Below are positions 17,246 to 27,062 of a stretch of 64,000 nt of DNA, piece by piece (positions within the stretch are counted from its first letter, which is position 1; each line of letters opens with the position of its first letter). The DNA comes from Mesobacillus maritimus (GTDB lineage Bacteria; Bacillota; Bacilli; Bacillales; Cytobacillaceae). Made by a program: the position numbers and the translations under genes. The notes under the pieces were generated by a model. That model searched no databases, was not told the DNA's origin, and worked only from the letters and a program-made list of their open reading frames with translations. The stretch spans positions 1 through 64,000 of the forward strand of contig NZ_JACWFH010000030.1 of the NCBI RefSeq assembly GCF_019749255.1, read 5' to 3'.

Positions 17246-17358
17246 AAAAGGTCACCTAAAGTAAACATGAAGCACGAGCGAAGTGCTAAAAGGTCATAAT
17301 GAATATCACATGAAGCCTGGAAGGCCAAAAAGGTCGACATAAAGAACTCATGAAGCCT
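17246..17358. repeat. Degenerate tandem repeat, about 41-bp period, three units
   Basis: Three units begin AAAAGGTC at 17246, 17288 and 17328 and each ends in CATGAAGC about 22 nt later (ACATGAAGC, ACATGAAGC, TCATGAAGC). The repeat lies between the Ca2+ ATPase stop and the adhE terminator. No coding role is evident. Confidence 0.6.
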
Positions 17359-17385
17359 AAAAAGAAAAAGGTAGGTAAGCTAAAT

Positions 17386-17433
17386 AAAAATGCCCCTGTA
17401 CTCCAGAAGTTACAAAGGAGATGGGGCATTTTT
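17386..17433. terminator. Bidirectional terminator between Ca2+ ATPase and adhE
   Basis: AAAAATGCCCC pairs with GGGGCATTTTT, with an inner CTCC/GGAG pairing. T-runs follow on both strands, so it serves both convergent genes. Confidence 0.9.
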
Positions 17434-17437
17434 ATTA

Positions 17438-20047
17438 TTAAATTAATTCATTTCCTTTATATGCGCTACGGTAAATCTCTGCTAGCTCCGTTACAAGCGG
17501 CATTCTTGGATTTGCAATGGTATCTTGATCATCAAAGGCATGTTCGGCAAGCTCATTGACTTTGCTTTCAAATTCATTTTGACTGACACCACAGGCTTCA
17601 ATGCTCATTGGAATATCGATTTCGTTTGCAAGATTGACGATAGCTTGAATTAAACTTTCAACACCTTCCTCAGTCGTTCGGGCAGGTAATCCAAGCATTT
17701 GTGCAATCTCAGCATAACGCTCGTTTGCAATAAAGTGCTCGTATTTTGGATAAGTCATAAACTTGTTTGGTTTTGAAGCATTATATCGAATAACATGTGG
17801 CATTAAAAGCGCATTTGCACGTCCGTGAGGAATATTGAATTCTGCTCCTAGGGCATGTGCAAGACTGTGGTTAATGCCTAGGAATGAGTTTGCAAAAGCC
17901 ATGCCAGCAATGGTTGAAGCATTATGCATCTTTTCCCGAGCCAATTCATCGTCTCCATTATGATAAGCGGTTGGTAAATATTTAAAGACAAGCTGAATCG
18001 CTTTTAATGCTGGACCATCAGTAAAATCATTAGCTAAAACGGAAACATAGGATTCAATCGCATGCGTCAGAACATCCATCCCGGTATCGGCGGTCACATG
18101 TTTAGGAACGGTCATGACGAATTGCGGGTCGATGATCGCAACGTCTGGTGTTAATTCAAAATCAGCAAGCGGGTATTTAAGATTTGTCTTTTTATCGGAA
18201 ATAACCGTAAAGGCGGTAACCTCAGATCCGGTACCCGAAGTGGTTGGGATTGCAACTAGCCTAGCTTTTCCACGAAGCTTTGGATACGTAATTACTCGTT
18301 TACTTGGGTCAAAGAATTTTTGGCGTAACGCTTCAAAGTCTGTGTCAGGGTGTTCATAATAGAGCCACATTGCCTTAGCGGCATCCATGACAGAACCTCC
18401 ACCAAGTGCGATAATGACATCTGGGTTAAACTTTCTCATCATCTCCGCCCCATGGATGACCGTTTCAATACTTGGCTCTGGTTCTACCTCTGTAAAGATT
18501 TCACTTTGTACTTGGGCTGGATGCTTTTTAAGCTGATAAAGCACACGATCTAAGTTTCCATTTTTAATTGAGCTCGGACTAGTCACAATAAACGCCCGCG
18601 ATAGATCTGGTAAACCAGCAAGGCACTGAACCGAGTTCTTTTCAAAATAGATTTGAGGCGGGATTTTAAACCATTGCGTATTCACTCGTCTTTTAGCCAC
18701 CTTTTTAATATTGATCAAATGAGTGGCGCCGACATTGGTCGAGACCGAGTTACCACCATAAGTACCACAGCCTAATGTCAATGATGGGAGCGATGAATTG
18801 TAGATATCTCCGATTGCTCCATGAGTTGAAGGGGTATTGATGATAATACGACCCGCTTTCATCCTTGAGGAAAACTCATCAATGACTGTTTGGTTTGTTG
18901 CATGTATTGCCGCAGAATGCCCTAGACCACCGTACTCCAGTGTTTCTTCACATTTCTTTAGTCCATCTTCAAGGTTTTTGGCTTTGTAACAGGCGAGAAC
19001 CGGGCTTAACTTTTCGCATGATAGAGGGTGTTTAGGACCGACGCCCTTTAATTCAGCAATTAAAATTTTTGTTTCTTTCGGTACATTGATCCCAGCCATT
19101 TTGGCGATTTGATATGCAGATAAGCCAACAATAATCGGATTAAGATGATGGTTATCATTAATTGCCACTTTTTCCAGCTGTAATTTTTCTTCATCATTTA
19201 AAAAGTAACAATTGTTTGTAAGGAGTTCTTTCTTAACTTCTGTATAAATCTCTTTATCAATAACGACTGCTTGTTCAGAAGCACATATCATGCCATTATC
19301 AAATGTTTTCGATAAGATAAGATCATTAACCGAACGTTTTATGTTGGCAGACTTCTCAATATAACAAGGGACATTCCCAGGACCAACACCTAGGGCTGGT
19401 TTACCTGAACTGTACGCGGCTTTGACCATACCCGTACCACCTGTTGCGAGAATGATGGAAGTCTTAGGATTCCTCATCAATGCTTGGCTGGCCTCTAAGG
19501 ACGGGACTTCAATCCATTGAATACAGTTCTTTGGTGCACCAGCGCGGACGGCTGCCTCTTGCATAAGTCTTGCTGTTTCACTACTACATTGTTGGGCAAA
19601 AGGATGGAAGGCAAAGATAATTGGATTTCTTGTTTTTATTGAAATTAGGGATTTGAAGATAACCGTTGAAGTTGGATTCGTAATTGGAACCACACCAGCA
19701 ATGACTCCAACAGGTTCAGCCATTTCGACCATACCCTCGTGCTCGTTTTCACTAATAATCCCTACAGTTTTCAAGTTTTTAATATTATTGTAGATGTACT
19801 CTGTCGCAAACATATTTTTAAAGACTTTATCTTCGTATACACCTCTCTGAGTTTCTACAATCGCCATTTTTGCTAACTGTTTATGATGCTTGAGCGCCTC
19901 CAGAGCCATTTCTTTAATGATTCCATCGACCATTTCCTGACTATAGCTTCGGAACTCGGCAAGTGCTTTCGTTCCATTCTCAGCAAGAAGATCGACCATT
20001 TCTACTACTAGTTGTTTCTTTTCTAAAACCTTTTCATCAATTGCCAT
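17438..20047 (-). CDS. adhE: Bifunctional acetaldehyde-CoA / alcohol dehydrogenase (copy 1)
   Basis: 869 aa from ATG 20047, preceded by GGAGGGA; a TTG 15 bp upstream was rejected. N-terminal aldehyde dehydrogenase domain (about 1-440) with catalytic Cys in [13 protein letters not shown]-binding [16 protein letters not shown]-terminal iron alcohol dehydrogenase domain (about 450-869) with GGGSVMDAAKAMW and the metal site HSLAHALGAEFNIPHGRAN. It reduces acetyl-CoA to ethanol with two NADH during fermentation, and forms spirosomes in other species. It lies 3' of a full-length paralogue. A FadR-like box lies upstream (20185). Confidence 0.96.
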   Translation of the reverse strand: MAIDEKVLEKKQLVVEMVDLLAENGTKALAEFRSYSQEMVDGIIKEMALEALKHHKQLAKMAIVETQRGVYEDKVFKNMFATEYIYNNIKNLKTVGIISENEHEGMVEMAEPVGVIAGVVPITNPTSTVIFKSLISIKTRNPIIFAFHPFAQQCSSETARLMQEAAVRAGAPKNCIQWIEVPSLEASQALMRNPKTSIILATGGTGMVKAAYSSGKPALGVGPGNVPCYIEKSANIKRSVNDLILSKTFDNGMICASEQAVVIDKEIYTEVKKELLTNNCYFLNDEEKLQLEKVAINDNHHLNPIIVGLSAYQIAKMAGINVPKETKILIAELKGVGPKHPLSCEKLSPVLACYKAKNLEDGLKKCEETLEYGGLGHSAAIHATNQTVIDEFSSRMKAGRIIINTPSTHGAIGDIYNSSLPSLTLGCGTYGGNSVSTNVGATHLINIKKVAKRRVNTQWFKIPPQIYFEKNSVQCLAGLPDLSRAFIVTSPSSIKNGNLDRVLYQLKKHPAQVQSEIFTEVEPEPSIETVIHGAEMMRKFNPDVIIALGGGSVMDAAKAMWLYYEHPDTDFEALRQKFFDPSKRVITYPKLRGKARLVAIPTTSGTGSEVTAFTVISDKKTNLKYPLADFELTPDVAIIDPQFVMTVPKHVTADTGMDVLTHAIESYVSVLANDFTDGPALKAIQLVFKYLPTAYHNGDDELAREKMHNASTIAGMAFANSFLGINHSLAHALGAEFNIPHGRANALLMPHVIRYNASKPNKFMTYPKYEHFIANERYAEIAQMLGLPARTTEEGVESLIQAIVNLANEIDIPMSIEACGVSQNEFESKVNELAEHAFDDQDTIANPRMPLVTELAEIYRSAYKGNELI

Positions 20048-20092
20048 TTTCCATCCCTCCAAAAATTAATGTTCATTCTTTAGAGCCTAGAA

Positions 20093-20124
20093 TTGCTATT
20101 ACCACCGCTGATGGCAGTAATATA
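20093..20124. promoter_or_regulatory. Imperfect inverted repeat upstream of adhE copy 1
   Basis: GCTATTAC and GTAATATAGC flank a 14-nt centre that itself has CC/GG symmetry. It lies 46 bp upstream of the adhE ATG. An operator or 5'-leader hairpin is possible. Confidence 0.35.
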
Positions 20125-20184
20125 GCACGGACAAAAGGGGAGTTTTGTTGGAAATTGTCGCGAAAATTGTAGAATCGTGAGTTA

Positions 20185-20202
20185 TGAATGAGTATTCATT
20201 TT
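20185..20202. promoter_or_regulatory. FadR(YsiA)-like box upstream of adhE copy 1
   Basis: TGAATGAGTATTCATTTT matches the Bacillus FadR consensus TGAATGAMTANTCATTCA at all but three positions and contains the palindrome ATGAAT-N4-ATTCAT. It lies about 140 bp upstream of the ATG. Confidence 0.4.
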
Positions 20203-20216
20203 TTTGTCACAAAAAA

Positions 20217-20270
20217 CTCAAAAAAAAGGGCCTGCCCACCGTTACGTTAAAGTAACAGGGGGCAGGCCCC
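20217..20270 (-). terminator. Terminator after adhE copy 2
   Basis: GGGCCTGCCC pairs with GGGCAGGCCC, with an inner GTTAC/GTAAC stem. On the minus strand it is followed by T7. It separates the two adhE genes into distinct transcripts. Confidence 0.93.
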
Positions 20271-20281
20271 AAAATTTATTA

Positions 20282-22885
20282 TTAAACTCCTTTGTAAGCT
20301 TTGCGGTAGATTTCCGCCAATTCGGTTACAAGCGGTAACTTAGGATTCGCCGTTGTACATTGATCTTCAAAGGCTTTATCTGCTAGATAATCAACCTTGT
20401 TTTCAAATTCAGCAGAGTCAATTCCATTTGTTTCTAGACTCATTGGGATATCGAGTTCCTTGGCAAGCTTGATAATCGCTTGAACAAGACTTTCCACACC
20501 TTCTTCTGTAGTACGTGCTGGAAGGTCGAGCATTTTTGCAATTTCAGCATAGCGTTTATCTGCAATGTAATGCTCGTATTTCGGGAATGCAGCAAACTTC
20601 TTTGGCTTGGTTGCATTGTATCGGATAACATGTGGCATCAAGACAGTGTTTGCACGTCCATGGGCGATATGGAACTCAGCACCAAGTTTATGAGCTAAAC
20701 TATGGTTGATACCTAGGAAAGCATTAGCAAACGCCATACCAGCAATTGTGGAAGCATTATGCATTTTCTCACGCGCCACTTCATCACTACCATCGCGGTA
20801 CGCTCTTGGTAGATATTCAAAGACTAACTGAATTGCTTTCATTGCCAACCCATCTGTGTAATCATTAGCCATAACAGAAACATATGCCTCAATGGCATGG
20901 GTTAAAACGTCCATTCCTGTATCAGCAGTAACTACTTTGGGAACGGTCATCACAAATTGTGGATCAATAATCGCCACATCTGGAGTCAACTCATAGTCTG
21001 CTAGTGGGTACTTAATATTTGCTTTTTTATCAGTAATAACAGAGAAGGAAGTGACTTCTGAGCCTGTTCCGGAAGTAGTTGGAATGGCAACAAACTGTGC
21101 TTTGTGTCCTAGTTTTGGATATTTGACGATACGCTTTCGAATATCTAGGAACTTCTGCTTTAAACCATGGAAGTCTGCATCAGGGTATTCATAGAACAGC
21201 CACATGCCTTTTGCTGCATCCATTGCTGAACCACCACCAAGAGCAATAATAGCATCCGGCTGGAAGTTTGCCATTAACTCTGCACCCTTAACGACTGTTT
21301 CAATGCTTGGATCTGGTTCTACATCTGAGAAAATTTCGCAGTGAACATAATCTGGGCGCTTTCTTAAATAGTAGAGTACTTTATCAACGTAACCAAGCTT
21401 CACCATCCCAGGGTCCGTAACAATAAGAGCCTTTGAGATATTTGGCATTTTCGCTAAATATTGTGTAGCATTTTTCTCAAAATAAATTTTAGATGGGACT
21501 TTAAACCATTGCATATTCGCATTCCTTCTTGCTACTTTTTTAATATTAATAAGGTGAATAGAACCAACGTTTGTCGATACTGAGTTTCCACCATAAGTAC
21601 CACAACCGAGAGTTAGAGAAGGCATATAAGCATTGTAAATGTCTCCGATTGCTCCCTGAGATGAAGGGGCGTTCACAATAATCCGGCCAGCTTTCATTCG
21701 TAAACCGTATTCTCTAATTACATCATCGTTGGTTGTATGAATAACAGCGGAGTGTCCAAGACCACCAAAGTTTAGCATTTCCTCTGCTCTATTCATTCCA
21801 TCTTCAAGGCTTGCTACTTTGTAACAAGCGAGGACAGGGCTTAGCTTCTCTCTAGATAGTGGAAACTCGGGGCCAACTCCTTCGAGTTCTGCAACTAAAA
21901 TCTTGGTATCTTCAGGTACTGTTACTCCAGCCATTTCAGCAATTTTAAAAGCAGGCATCCCAACAATATCGGCATTTACTGCACAGGTATTCTCATTGAT
22001 AACGAGTTTTTCAACCTTTTGTCTTTCAGCCTCGTTTAAGAAATAACAGCTATGTGATTTCATTTCTTGTTTGACTTCAGAATAAATCTCCTGATCAATA
22101 ATTACAGCTTGTTCAGAAGCACAAATCATTCCGTTATCAAAAGTCTTAGATAAAATCAGGTCATTAACGGAGCGTTGAACGTTAGCTGATTTTTCGATAT
22201 AACAAGGAACATTACCAGGTCCAACCCCTAAAGCTGGTTTTCCTGAGCTATACGCCGATTTCACCATGCCTGAGCCACCGGTTGCTAGAATTAGAGAAAC
22301 TTTTTCGTGATTCATAAGTGCCTGAGTAGCTGCAACAGATGGTGTTTCAATCCATTGAATGCAGTTTGCAGGTGCACCTTCCTTTATCGCAGCATCACGT
22401 AAAATTCGCGCAGCTTCACTGCTGCTTTTTTGAGCAGAGGGGTGGAAGGCAAAGATAATTGGGTTTCGAGTTTTGATTGAAATCAGTGATTTAAACATCG
22501 TTGTAGATGTTGGATTTGTAACCGGAGTGACACCTGCAATAACACCAACAGGTTCAGCTACTTCGATGATTCCCTCATGTTCATTTTCGTTGATGATGCC
22601 AACCGTTTTGTCGTATTTGATATTATGATAGACATATTCTGTCGCGAACATATTTTTAATAATCTTATCTTCATAGACACCACGTTTGGTTTCTTCAACA
22701 GCTAACTTTGCAAGGGGCATGTGTTGATCAAGTCCAGCTAATGCCATTTCCTTAACGATGTTGTCAATGGATTCCTGTGTGAAGCCACGAAACTCCTCTA
22801 ATGCCTTTAACCCATTTTCAACGAGACGATCGATTGTTTCTGTAACGTTTTGCTTTTCTTTTATAACTTTTTCAGTAACAGCCAT
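20282..22885 (-). CDS. adhE: Bifunctional acetaldehyde-CoA / alcohol dehydrogenase (copy 2)
   Basis: 867 aa from ATG 22885 with GGAGGGAATT upstream. Same two-domain plan as its neighbour: aldehyde dehydrogenase Cys in [10 protein letters not shown], iron-binding [19 protein letters not shown]. The two copies align along their whole length and differ by many substitutions, so the tandem duplication is not recent. A Rex-type box lies in its 5' region (22907) and a weaker one at 23236. Its own terminator follows at 20217. The two may differ in substrate preference or redox control. Confidence 0.96.
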   Translation of the reverse strand: MAVTEKVIKEKQNVTETIDRLVENGLKALEEFRGFTQESIDNIVKEMALAGLDQHMPLAKLAVEETKRGVYEDKIIKNMFATEYVYHNIKYDKTVGIINENEHEGIIEVAEPVGVIAGVTPVTNPTSTTMFKSLISIKTRNPIIFAFHPSAQKSSSEAARILRDAAIKEGAPANCIQWIETPSVAATQALMNHEKVSLILATGGSGMVKSAYSSGKPALGVGPGNVPCYIEKSANVQRSVNDLILSKTFDNGMICASEQAVIIDQEIYSEVKQEMKSHSCYFLNEAERQKVEKLVINENTCAVNADIVGMPAFKIAEMAGVTVPEDTKILVAELEGVGPEFPLSREKLSPVLACYKVASLEDGMNRAEEMLNFGGLGHSAVIHTTNDDVIREYGLRMKAGRIIVNAPSSQGAIGDIYNAYMPSLTLGCGTYGGNSVSTNVGSIHLINIKKVARRNANMQWFKVPSKIYFEKNATQYLAKMPNISKALIVTDPGMVKLGYVDKVLYYLRKRPDYVHCEIFSDVEPDPSIETVVKGAELMANFQPDAIIALGGGSAMDAAKGMWLFYEYPDADFHGLKQKFLDIRKRIVKYPKLGHKAQFVAIPTTSGTGSEVTSFSVITDKKANIKYPLADYELTPDVAIIDPQFVMTVPKVVTADTGMDVLTHAIEAYVSVMANDYTDGLAMKAIQLVFEYLPRAYRDGSDEVAREKMHNASTIAGMAFANAFLGINHSLAHKLGAEFHIAHGRANTVLMPHVIRYNATKPKKFAAFPKYEHYIADKRYAEIAKMLDLPARTTEEGVESLVQAIIKLAKELDIPMSLETNGIDSAEFENKVDYLADKAFEDQCTTANPKLPLVTELAEIYRKAYKGV

Positions 22886-22906
22886 TCTAATTCCCTCCAT
22901 TAAAGT

Positions 22907-22924
22907 TAGTGAATTGTTTCACAT
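22907..22924. promoter_or_regulatory. Candidate Rex operator upstream of adhE copy 2
   Basis: On the minus strand ATGTGAAACAATTCACTA closely follows the Rex consensus TTGTGAA-N4-TTCACAA. It lies 22 bp before the ATG, where NADH-responsive repression of adhE is known in Gram-positives. Confidence 0.65.
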
Positions 22925-22940
22925 AATTCTTAAAAAAAAT

Positions 22941-23168
22941 TTACTCGCAAACCGGATTTCTAGGGATTTTTTCAAAATAGATGTCATTGGTGATTCTTGA
23001 TACCTTTTTTACGATGACTACATAGTTAAGAGTCCATATGACAGTAGGAATTCGTTCATCGTTTTTAAACATCATGGCCTCAAATTCATCTCCGATAACC
23101 TCCTCGAAGGTTTCAAGAGTATAGGTTTCAGTATCGGTCGAAAAGGACTTCCAGTTACAAAGGATCAT
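22941..23168 (-). CDS. Hypothetical protein (75 aa)
   Basis: ATG 23168 has AAGGAG 8 nt upstream; an earlier GTG overlaps that RBS and was rejected. The product starts MILCNWKSFSTDTETYTLE and has an acidic middle (EEVIGDEFEAMM) and a hydrophobic strand (VIWTLNYVVIVKK). No family recognised. It is immediately upstream of, and codirectional with, adhE copy 2, with the main Rex-like site between them and another upstream, so co-regulation under low redox is plausible. Confidence 0.65.
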   Translation of the reverse strand: MILCNWKSFSTDTETYTLETFEEVIGDEFEAMMFKNDERIPTVIWTLNYVVIVKKVSRITNDIYFEKIPRNPVCE

Positions 23169-23235
23169 TACAATCACTCCTTGTTGTTTAATTCTTCCTT
23201 ATGCGTTAAATATATCACGTTAACTGGAAGATATA

Positions 23236-23253
23236 TTGTGAAATGTTGAACAA
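23236..23253. promoter_or_regulatory. Second, weaker Rex-like site
   Basis: TTGTGAAATGTTGAACAA has a perfect left half (TTGTGAA) and a 5/7 right half. It lies 68 bp upstream of the 75-aa gene. Confidence 0.45.
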
Positions 23254-23266
23254 AGTTTGACGGTTT

Positions 23267-23280
23267 ATAAAGCGCTTACA
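23267..23280. promoter_or_regulatory. Candidate CcpA cre site
   Basis: ATAAAGCGCTTACA contains the strong cre core AAGCGCTTACA, with two mismatches at the left end. It is placed to affect either divergent gene. Confidence 0.45.
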
Positions 23281-23707
23281 GTGTAAATGTTGTAAAAATT
23301 AAATTAATTATTCATTTTCAGCTAAAATTCAAAGGACTAAGAAAAGAACATATAAATAAGAAGGAGAGTCTCTAGTTTACTAGTTTTCTTAGTAGATTAC
23401 ATAATAAAACAATAGTAGTAGGTCTTAAATACCCACCCTAGTAAAGGTTAAAACGTGAAAATAAATAAAATTTTTCGACAATTACCAACAGAGTTTTCTA
23501 GGGCTATTAGGCTATTTTCGGGGTTGAACCGGCAGAAAACAGGCCGTATTCGATAAAAATCGACAAAATCATCTAAAAAGATAAAAAATATGTCAAAATG
23601 GCACCGTTTACAAAAAAGTGTTTTATAACAATAATTTAGATGTTAGAATAATTAACCAAATCATGGATCGGCATAATGGAGAAAAAAATCATCTTGGGGG
23701 TAGGAGT

Positions 23708-25354
23708 ATGGTATATCAGCAAAAACCTTGGTTGAAGTTATATGATTCAAAGGTTAGTGAAAATGTATCGGTAGAGTATAGTTCTCTATTTGATTTACTT
23801 GACCGTTCATCCGCCATTTATGGTGAAAAACCGGCTCTAACTTTCTACGGAAGATCCTGGAACTTTAATGATCTCAAATCTGTAGCAGAAGCCTTTGCGG
23901 CATCCTTACATAGCAGTGGATTTAAAAAAGGCGACCGCATGTCGATAATGTTGCCTAATAGTCCACATTATATTTTTAGCTTATTTGGTAGTTTTCGATT
24001 AGGCGGGATTAACGTTCAGGTAAATCCCATGTATGTTGAAAGAGAAATCGAGCATGTTCTAGCCGATTCTGGTTCAGAATTTATCATTGTCTTAGATACC
24101 TTATATCAAAAGGTCAAGAATGTTCAACCAAAGACGAATTTAAAAGAAATTATTGTTGTGAATCTTGGTGGCGAGAAGATCGCTCTAGAAGAAGGAGATC
24201 GCTACTTTGAGGAGTTCCTAGCGGAAGGGAAAACTATACCAGAAACAGCTATCAGTCCTTACGAGGACGTTGCCATGTTGCAGTATACGAGCGGAACAAC
24301 GGGGGTAAGTAAAGGGGTTATGCTTACTCACCAAAATTTACTTGCAAATGTGGTTCAGGTATGTGATTTCGTCTATAGACCTTTTGAAGAGCTAATTCCG
24401 GAAGACTTCAAAATGATAAGTGTGCTTCCGATGTTCCACGTATTTGGGCTTTCATGTAATGCAATTGCTGGAATTAGAGAGGGTGCTAACCAGTTAGTAT
24501 TACCGCGGTTCGATCCGAAGGAACTAATGGAAGTGGTTAAGACTGAGAAGCCGTTCCAAATGTCCGCTGTTCCTACGATGTATTTTGCGTTAAATAGCCA
24601 CCCGGAAATTGAAGAATCAGGGTTTGGTGATATTCACTATATGAGTAGTGGCGGAGCACCACTTCCTGTTGAACAAATAAAAATATTTGAAGAAAAAACA
24701 GGCGGAAAACTACTAAATGGTTATGGGCAATCAGAGCTATCTCCGTCCCCTATTTTTAACCCGCCTTTCCTTAAGGCAAAGCCAGGGAGTGTGGGAATTC
24801 CGATACCTAGTACAGAAGCGAGAATAGTAGAAATCACTGAAGATGGTGAAATGGTCGATGTACCGGTCGGGGAACCAGGTGAGTTGATTATAAAAGGACC
24901 TCAAGTAATGAAAGGCTATTGGAACCGTCCAGAGGATACTAACAAAACCATTAAAGATGGCTGGCTTCTTACTGGGGATATCGCAAAAATGGACGAAGAC
25001 GGTTATTTTTTCATCATGGACCGTAAGAAAGATATGATTATCGCGAGCGGTTATAACGTTTACCCTGCTGAGGTAGAGGATGTCCTATACCAACTACAAG
25101 GTGTTGAAGAAGCCGTCGTAATTGGAGTACCTGATGAATATCGAGGGGAAACGGTTAAAGCATTCTTAAAGATAAATGATAGTGAGACCCTATCAACTGA
25201 AGATATTATTGCTTTTGCTAAAAAGAATTTAGCTCCATATAAAGTGCCAAAGCAAGTAGAAATACTAGAAGAGCTTCCTAAATCCTCTGTAGGGAAATTA
25301 CTACGGAGAGTTTTAAGAGAACAAGAATTACAAAAACAAAAAGTAGGAGTCTAA
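23708..25354 (+). CDS. Long-chain acyl-CoA ligase (AMP-forming)
   Basis: 548-aa adenylate-forming enzyme that activates fatty acids to acyl-CoA. The P-loop is YTSGTTGVSKGVMLTHQN (about 193-210). Further motifs: NGYGQSELSP, the hinge DRKKDMIIASGYNVYPAEVE, and the catalytic C-terminal lysine in PKSSVGKLLRR. The SDR gene follows 13 bp later, so the two form an operon. Beside the PHA cluster, it may supply acyl-CoA for beta-oxidation or PHA precursors (inference). Confidence 0.92.
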   Translation: MVYQQKPWLKLYDSKVSENVSVEYSSLFDLLDRSSAIYGEKPALTFYGRSWNFNDLKSVAEAFAASLHSSGFKKGDRMSIMLPNSPHYIFSLFGSFRLGGINVQVNPMYVEREIEHVLADSGSEFIIVLDTLYQKVKNVQPKTNLKEIIVVNLGGEKIALEEGDRYFEEFLAEGKTIPETAISPYEDVAMLQYTSGTTGVSKGVMLTHQNLLANVVQVCDFVYRPFEELIPEDFKMISVLPMFHVFGLSCNAIAGIREGANQLVLPRFDPKELMEVVKTEKPFQMSAVPTMYFALNSHPEIEESGFGDIHYMSSGGAPLPVEQIKIFEEKTGGKLLNGYGQSELSPSPIFNPPFLKAKPGSVGIPIPSTEARIVEITEDGEMVDVPVGEPGELIIKGPQVMKGYWNRPEDTNKTIKDGWLLTGDIAKMDEDGYFFIMDRKKDMIIASGYNVYPAEVEDVLYQLQGVEEAVVIGVPDEYRGETVKAFLKINDSETLSTEDIIAFAKKNLAPYKVPKQVEILEELPKSSVGKLLRRVLREQELQKQKVGV

Positions 25355-25367
25355 CAGGAGGGGAATT

Positions 25368-26147
25368 ATGACTATGATTCAAGAATTATTTAATCTAAAA
25401 GGAAAAACAGCAATTGTTACTGGTGGAGGTAGAGGACTTGGTGAACAAATCGCCACTGTCTATGCAGATGCTGGAGCAAACGTTGTTGTCTGTTCAAGAA
25501 ATGAAGAGGCTTGTAAACAGGTTAGTGAAGCCCTTAAGGCAAAGGGAGTTGGCTCTCTTGCATTTAAATGCGATGTTTCTAACGAGGAAGATATTAATCA
25601 TGTAGTCAATGAAACTATGAAGGAATTTGGCAGAATAGATATTCTAGTTAACAACAGCGGAGTTAGCTGGGGAGCACCAGCCCTTGATATGCCTGTAGAT
25701 AAATGGGACAAGGTAATGGATATTAACCTGAAGGCAGTGTTCTTATTTTCAAAGGCTGTTGGGAAAATCATGAAAGAGCAACGTTCAGGAAAGATTATTA
25801 ATATTGCATCAGTTGCCGGCTTAGGTGGACAGGATACAAGAATGATGGATGCAATTGGCTACTCAACAAGTAAAGGAGCGGTAATTGCCTTTACACGCGA
25901 CCTGGCTGTTAAGCTAGCTCCATATAATGTGCATGTTAATGCAATTGCACCTGGATTCTTCCCAACTAAGATGACAAATGCGTTACTTGATCATGTGGGT
26001 GAATTTATTCTTGAACGCACTCCAGCAGGCAGATTTGGCTCAGACCATGACATGATGGGACCAGCATTATTCCTTGCTTCAAGTGCTTCTGATTATGTCT
26101 TTGGTCATATTCTCTCAGTTGATGGAGGAACATCTGCACTAACTTAA
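25368..26147 (+). CDS. SDR-family oxidoreductase (FabG/PhaB-like)
   Basis: Short-chain dehydrogenase/reductase, 259 aa. Cofactor motif TGGGRGLG (about 18-25), NNSG, catalytic Ser in IASVAG, and Y165-x3-K169 in YSTSKG. A 3-ketoacyl-CoA reductase role is attractive because PHA loci need an acetoacetyl-CoA reductase (PhaB) and no other PhaB candidate is in this cluster, but SDR substrate cannot be read from sequence. AGGAGGGG precedes the ATG; operon with the acyl-CoA ligase. Confidence 0.9.
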   Translation: MTMIQELFNLKGKTAIVTGGGRGLGEQIATVYADAGANVVVCSRNEEACKQVSEALKAKGVGSLAFKCDVSNEEDINHVVNETMKEFGRIDILVNNSGVSWGAPALDMPVDKWDKVMDINLKAVFLFSKAVGKIMKEQRSGKIINIASVAGLGGQDTRMMDAIGYSTSKGAVIAFTRDLAVKLAPYNVHVNAIAPGFFPTKMTNALLDHVGEFILERTPAGRFGSDHDMMGPALFLASSASDYVFGHILSVDGGTSALT

Positions 26148-26232
26148 TAGACTTTTAGTAATAGTATCTAGAGACTGTTTTTGAAAGAATTTTTGCTAAA
26201 AGCGATAGATTTTGAGAAAAGAGCTTTGAAAA

Positions 26233-26259
26233 TAGGAATGCCGAATTACGGCATTCCTA
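26233..26259. terminator. Weak convergent terminator
   Basis: TAGGAATGCCG pairs with CGGCATTCCTA around AATTA, a perfect 11-bp stem between convergent genes, but with only a short T-run. Confidence 0.55.
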
Positions 26260-26264
26260 ATCCA

Positions 26265-27062
26265 TTATACCTTTGCTAGAAACTCTAGTACTTTTTTATT
26301 AACGGTTTCCTGTGCCTCCGTCACATAAAGGTGTCCGGCCCCTGGTACTACACAAAACTTTGCTCCTTTGATTCGTTGGCTAAGTGTTTTTCCATTCTCA
26401 AATGGAACTAGTTTATCGTCATCACCATGAATGACTAGTGTAGGAACTGAGATTTTATCTAGTTCATCATACGTATCATGGGCAAGGCAGGCCTGGAGTT
26501 GGAGCATGTATCCATGTGGTGGAGTTGGAATTTGCAGTCTAACATCAATATCTTCCTTGATGGCGTCGTGATGGTCACGAATGAATTTTTGACTGTAAAG
26601 GATGGGCACTGCAGCCCAAGCGGCTTCCTCTGGTGTAACGGATCCTCTGGAGACCATGGCCATAGCTATTTCGGGACTAGGTTGGACGTGGTTAACGCCA
26701 CCTGATGTTGTGCACCCAAGGACGAGGGATTTTACTCGTTCAGGATAAGCGATGGCAAGTCTTTGGGCAATCATTCCACCCATTGAGATTCCATAAACGT
26801 TTGCCGCTTGCACATCTGCAGCATCTAAGACAGCTTTCGCATCTTCCGCCATCAGTTCGATTGAATAGGGTGTCTCAGGCTTTGAGCTGCGGCCGGTTCC
26901 GCGATTATCAAAGATGATTACTTGATAGTTTTGTGATAAGGCTTCCAAACTTCTTTTCCAGGATAAACAATTGTGTGACAAACCCATAATTAGTAGTAAA
27001 GGTTCACCTTTTCCGTGAATCTCGTAATATAGATCAATACCATTTGCTTGGGCTATAGGCAT
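26265..27062 (-). CDS. Alpha/beta hydrolase
   Basis: 265 aa. Nucleophile Ser in GISMGGMIAQ (about 95), oxyanion region HGKGEPLLLIMGLSHN, late Asp in HGDDDKLVP, and His in GAGHLYVTE complete a catalytic triad. It resembles 3-oxoadipate enol-lactonase-type esterases. Within a PHA cluster an intracellular PHA depolymerase or hydroxyacyl thioesterase is possible, but not shown. It is divergent from the PHA granule-protein operon. Confidence 0.85.
   Translation of the reverse strand: MPIAQANGIDLYYEIHGKGEPLLLIMGLSHNCLSWKRSLEALSQNYQVIIFDNRGTGRSSKPETPYSIELMAEDAKAVLDAADVQAANVYGISMGGMIAQRLAIAYPERVKSLVLGCTTSGGVNHVQPSPEIAMAMVSRGSVTPEEAAWAAVPILYSQKFIRDHHDAIKEDIDVRLQIPTPPHGYMLQLQACLAHDTYDELDKISVPTLVIHGDDDKLVPFENGKTLSQRIKGAKFCVVPGAGHLYVTEAQETVNKKVLEFLAKV

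Larger units (their letters stand above)
23169..23707. other. Divergent intergenic region upstream of acyl-CoA ligase
   Basis: About 540 AT-rich bases between the 75-aa gene (-) and the acyl-CoA ligase (+). It holds a Rex-like site at 23236 and a cre-like site at 23267. The frame open from 23618 lacks an RBS; GGGGGTAGGAG places the ligase start at 23708. No RNA gene recognised. Confidence 0.5.
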
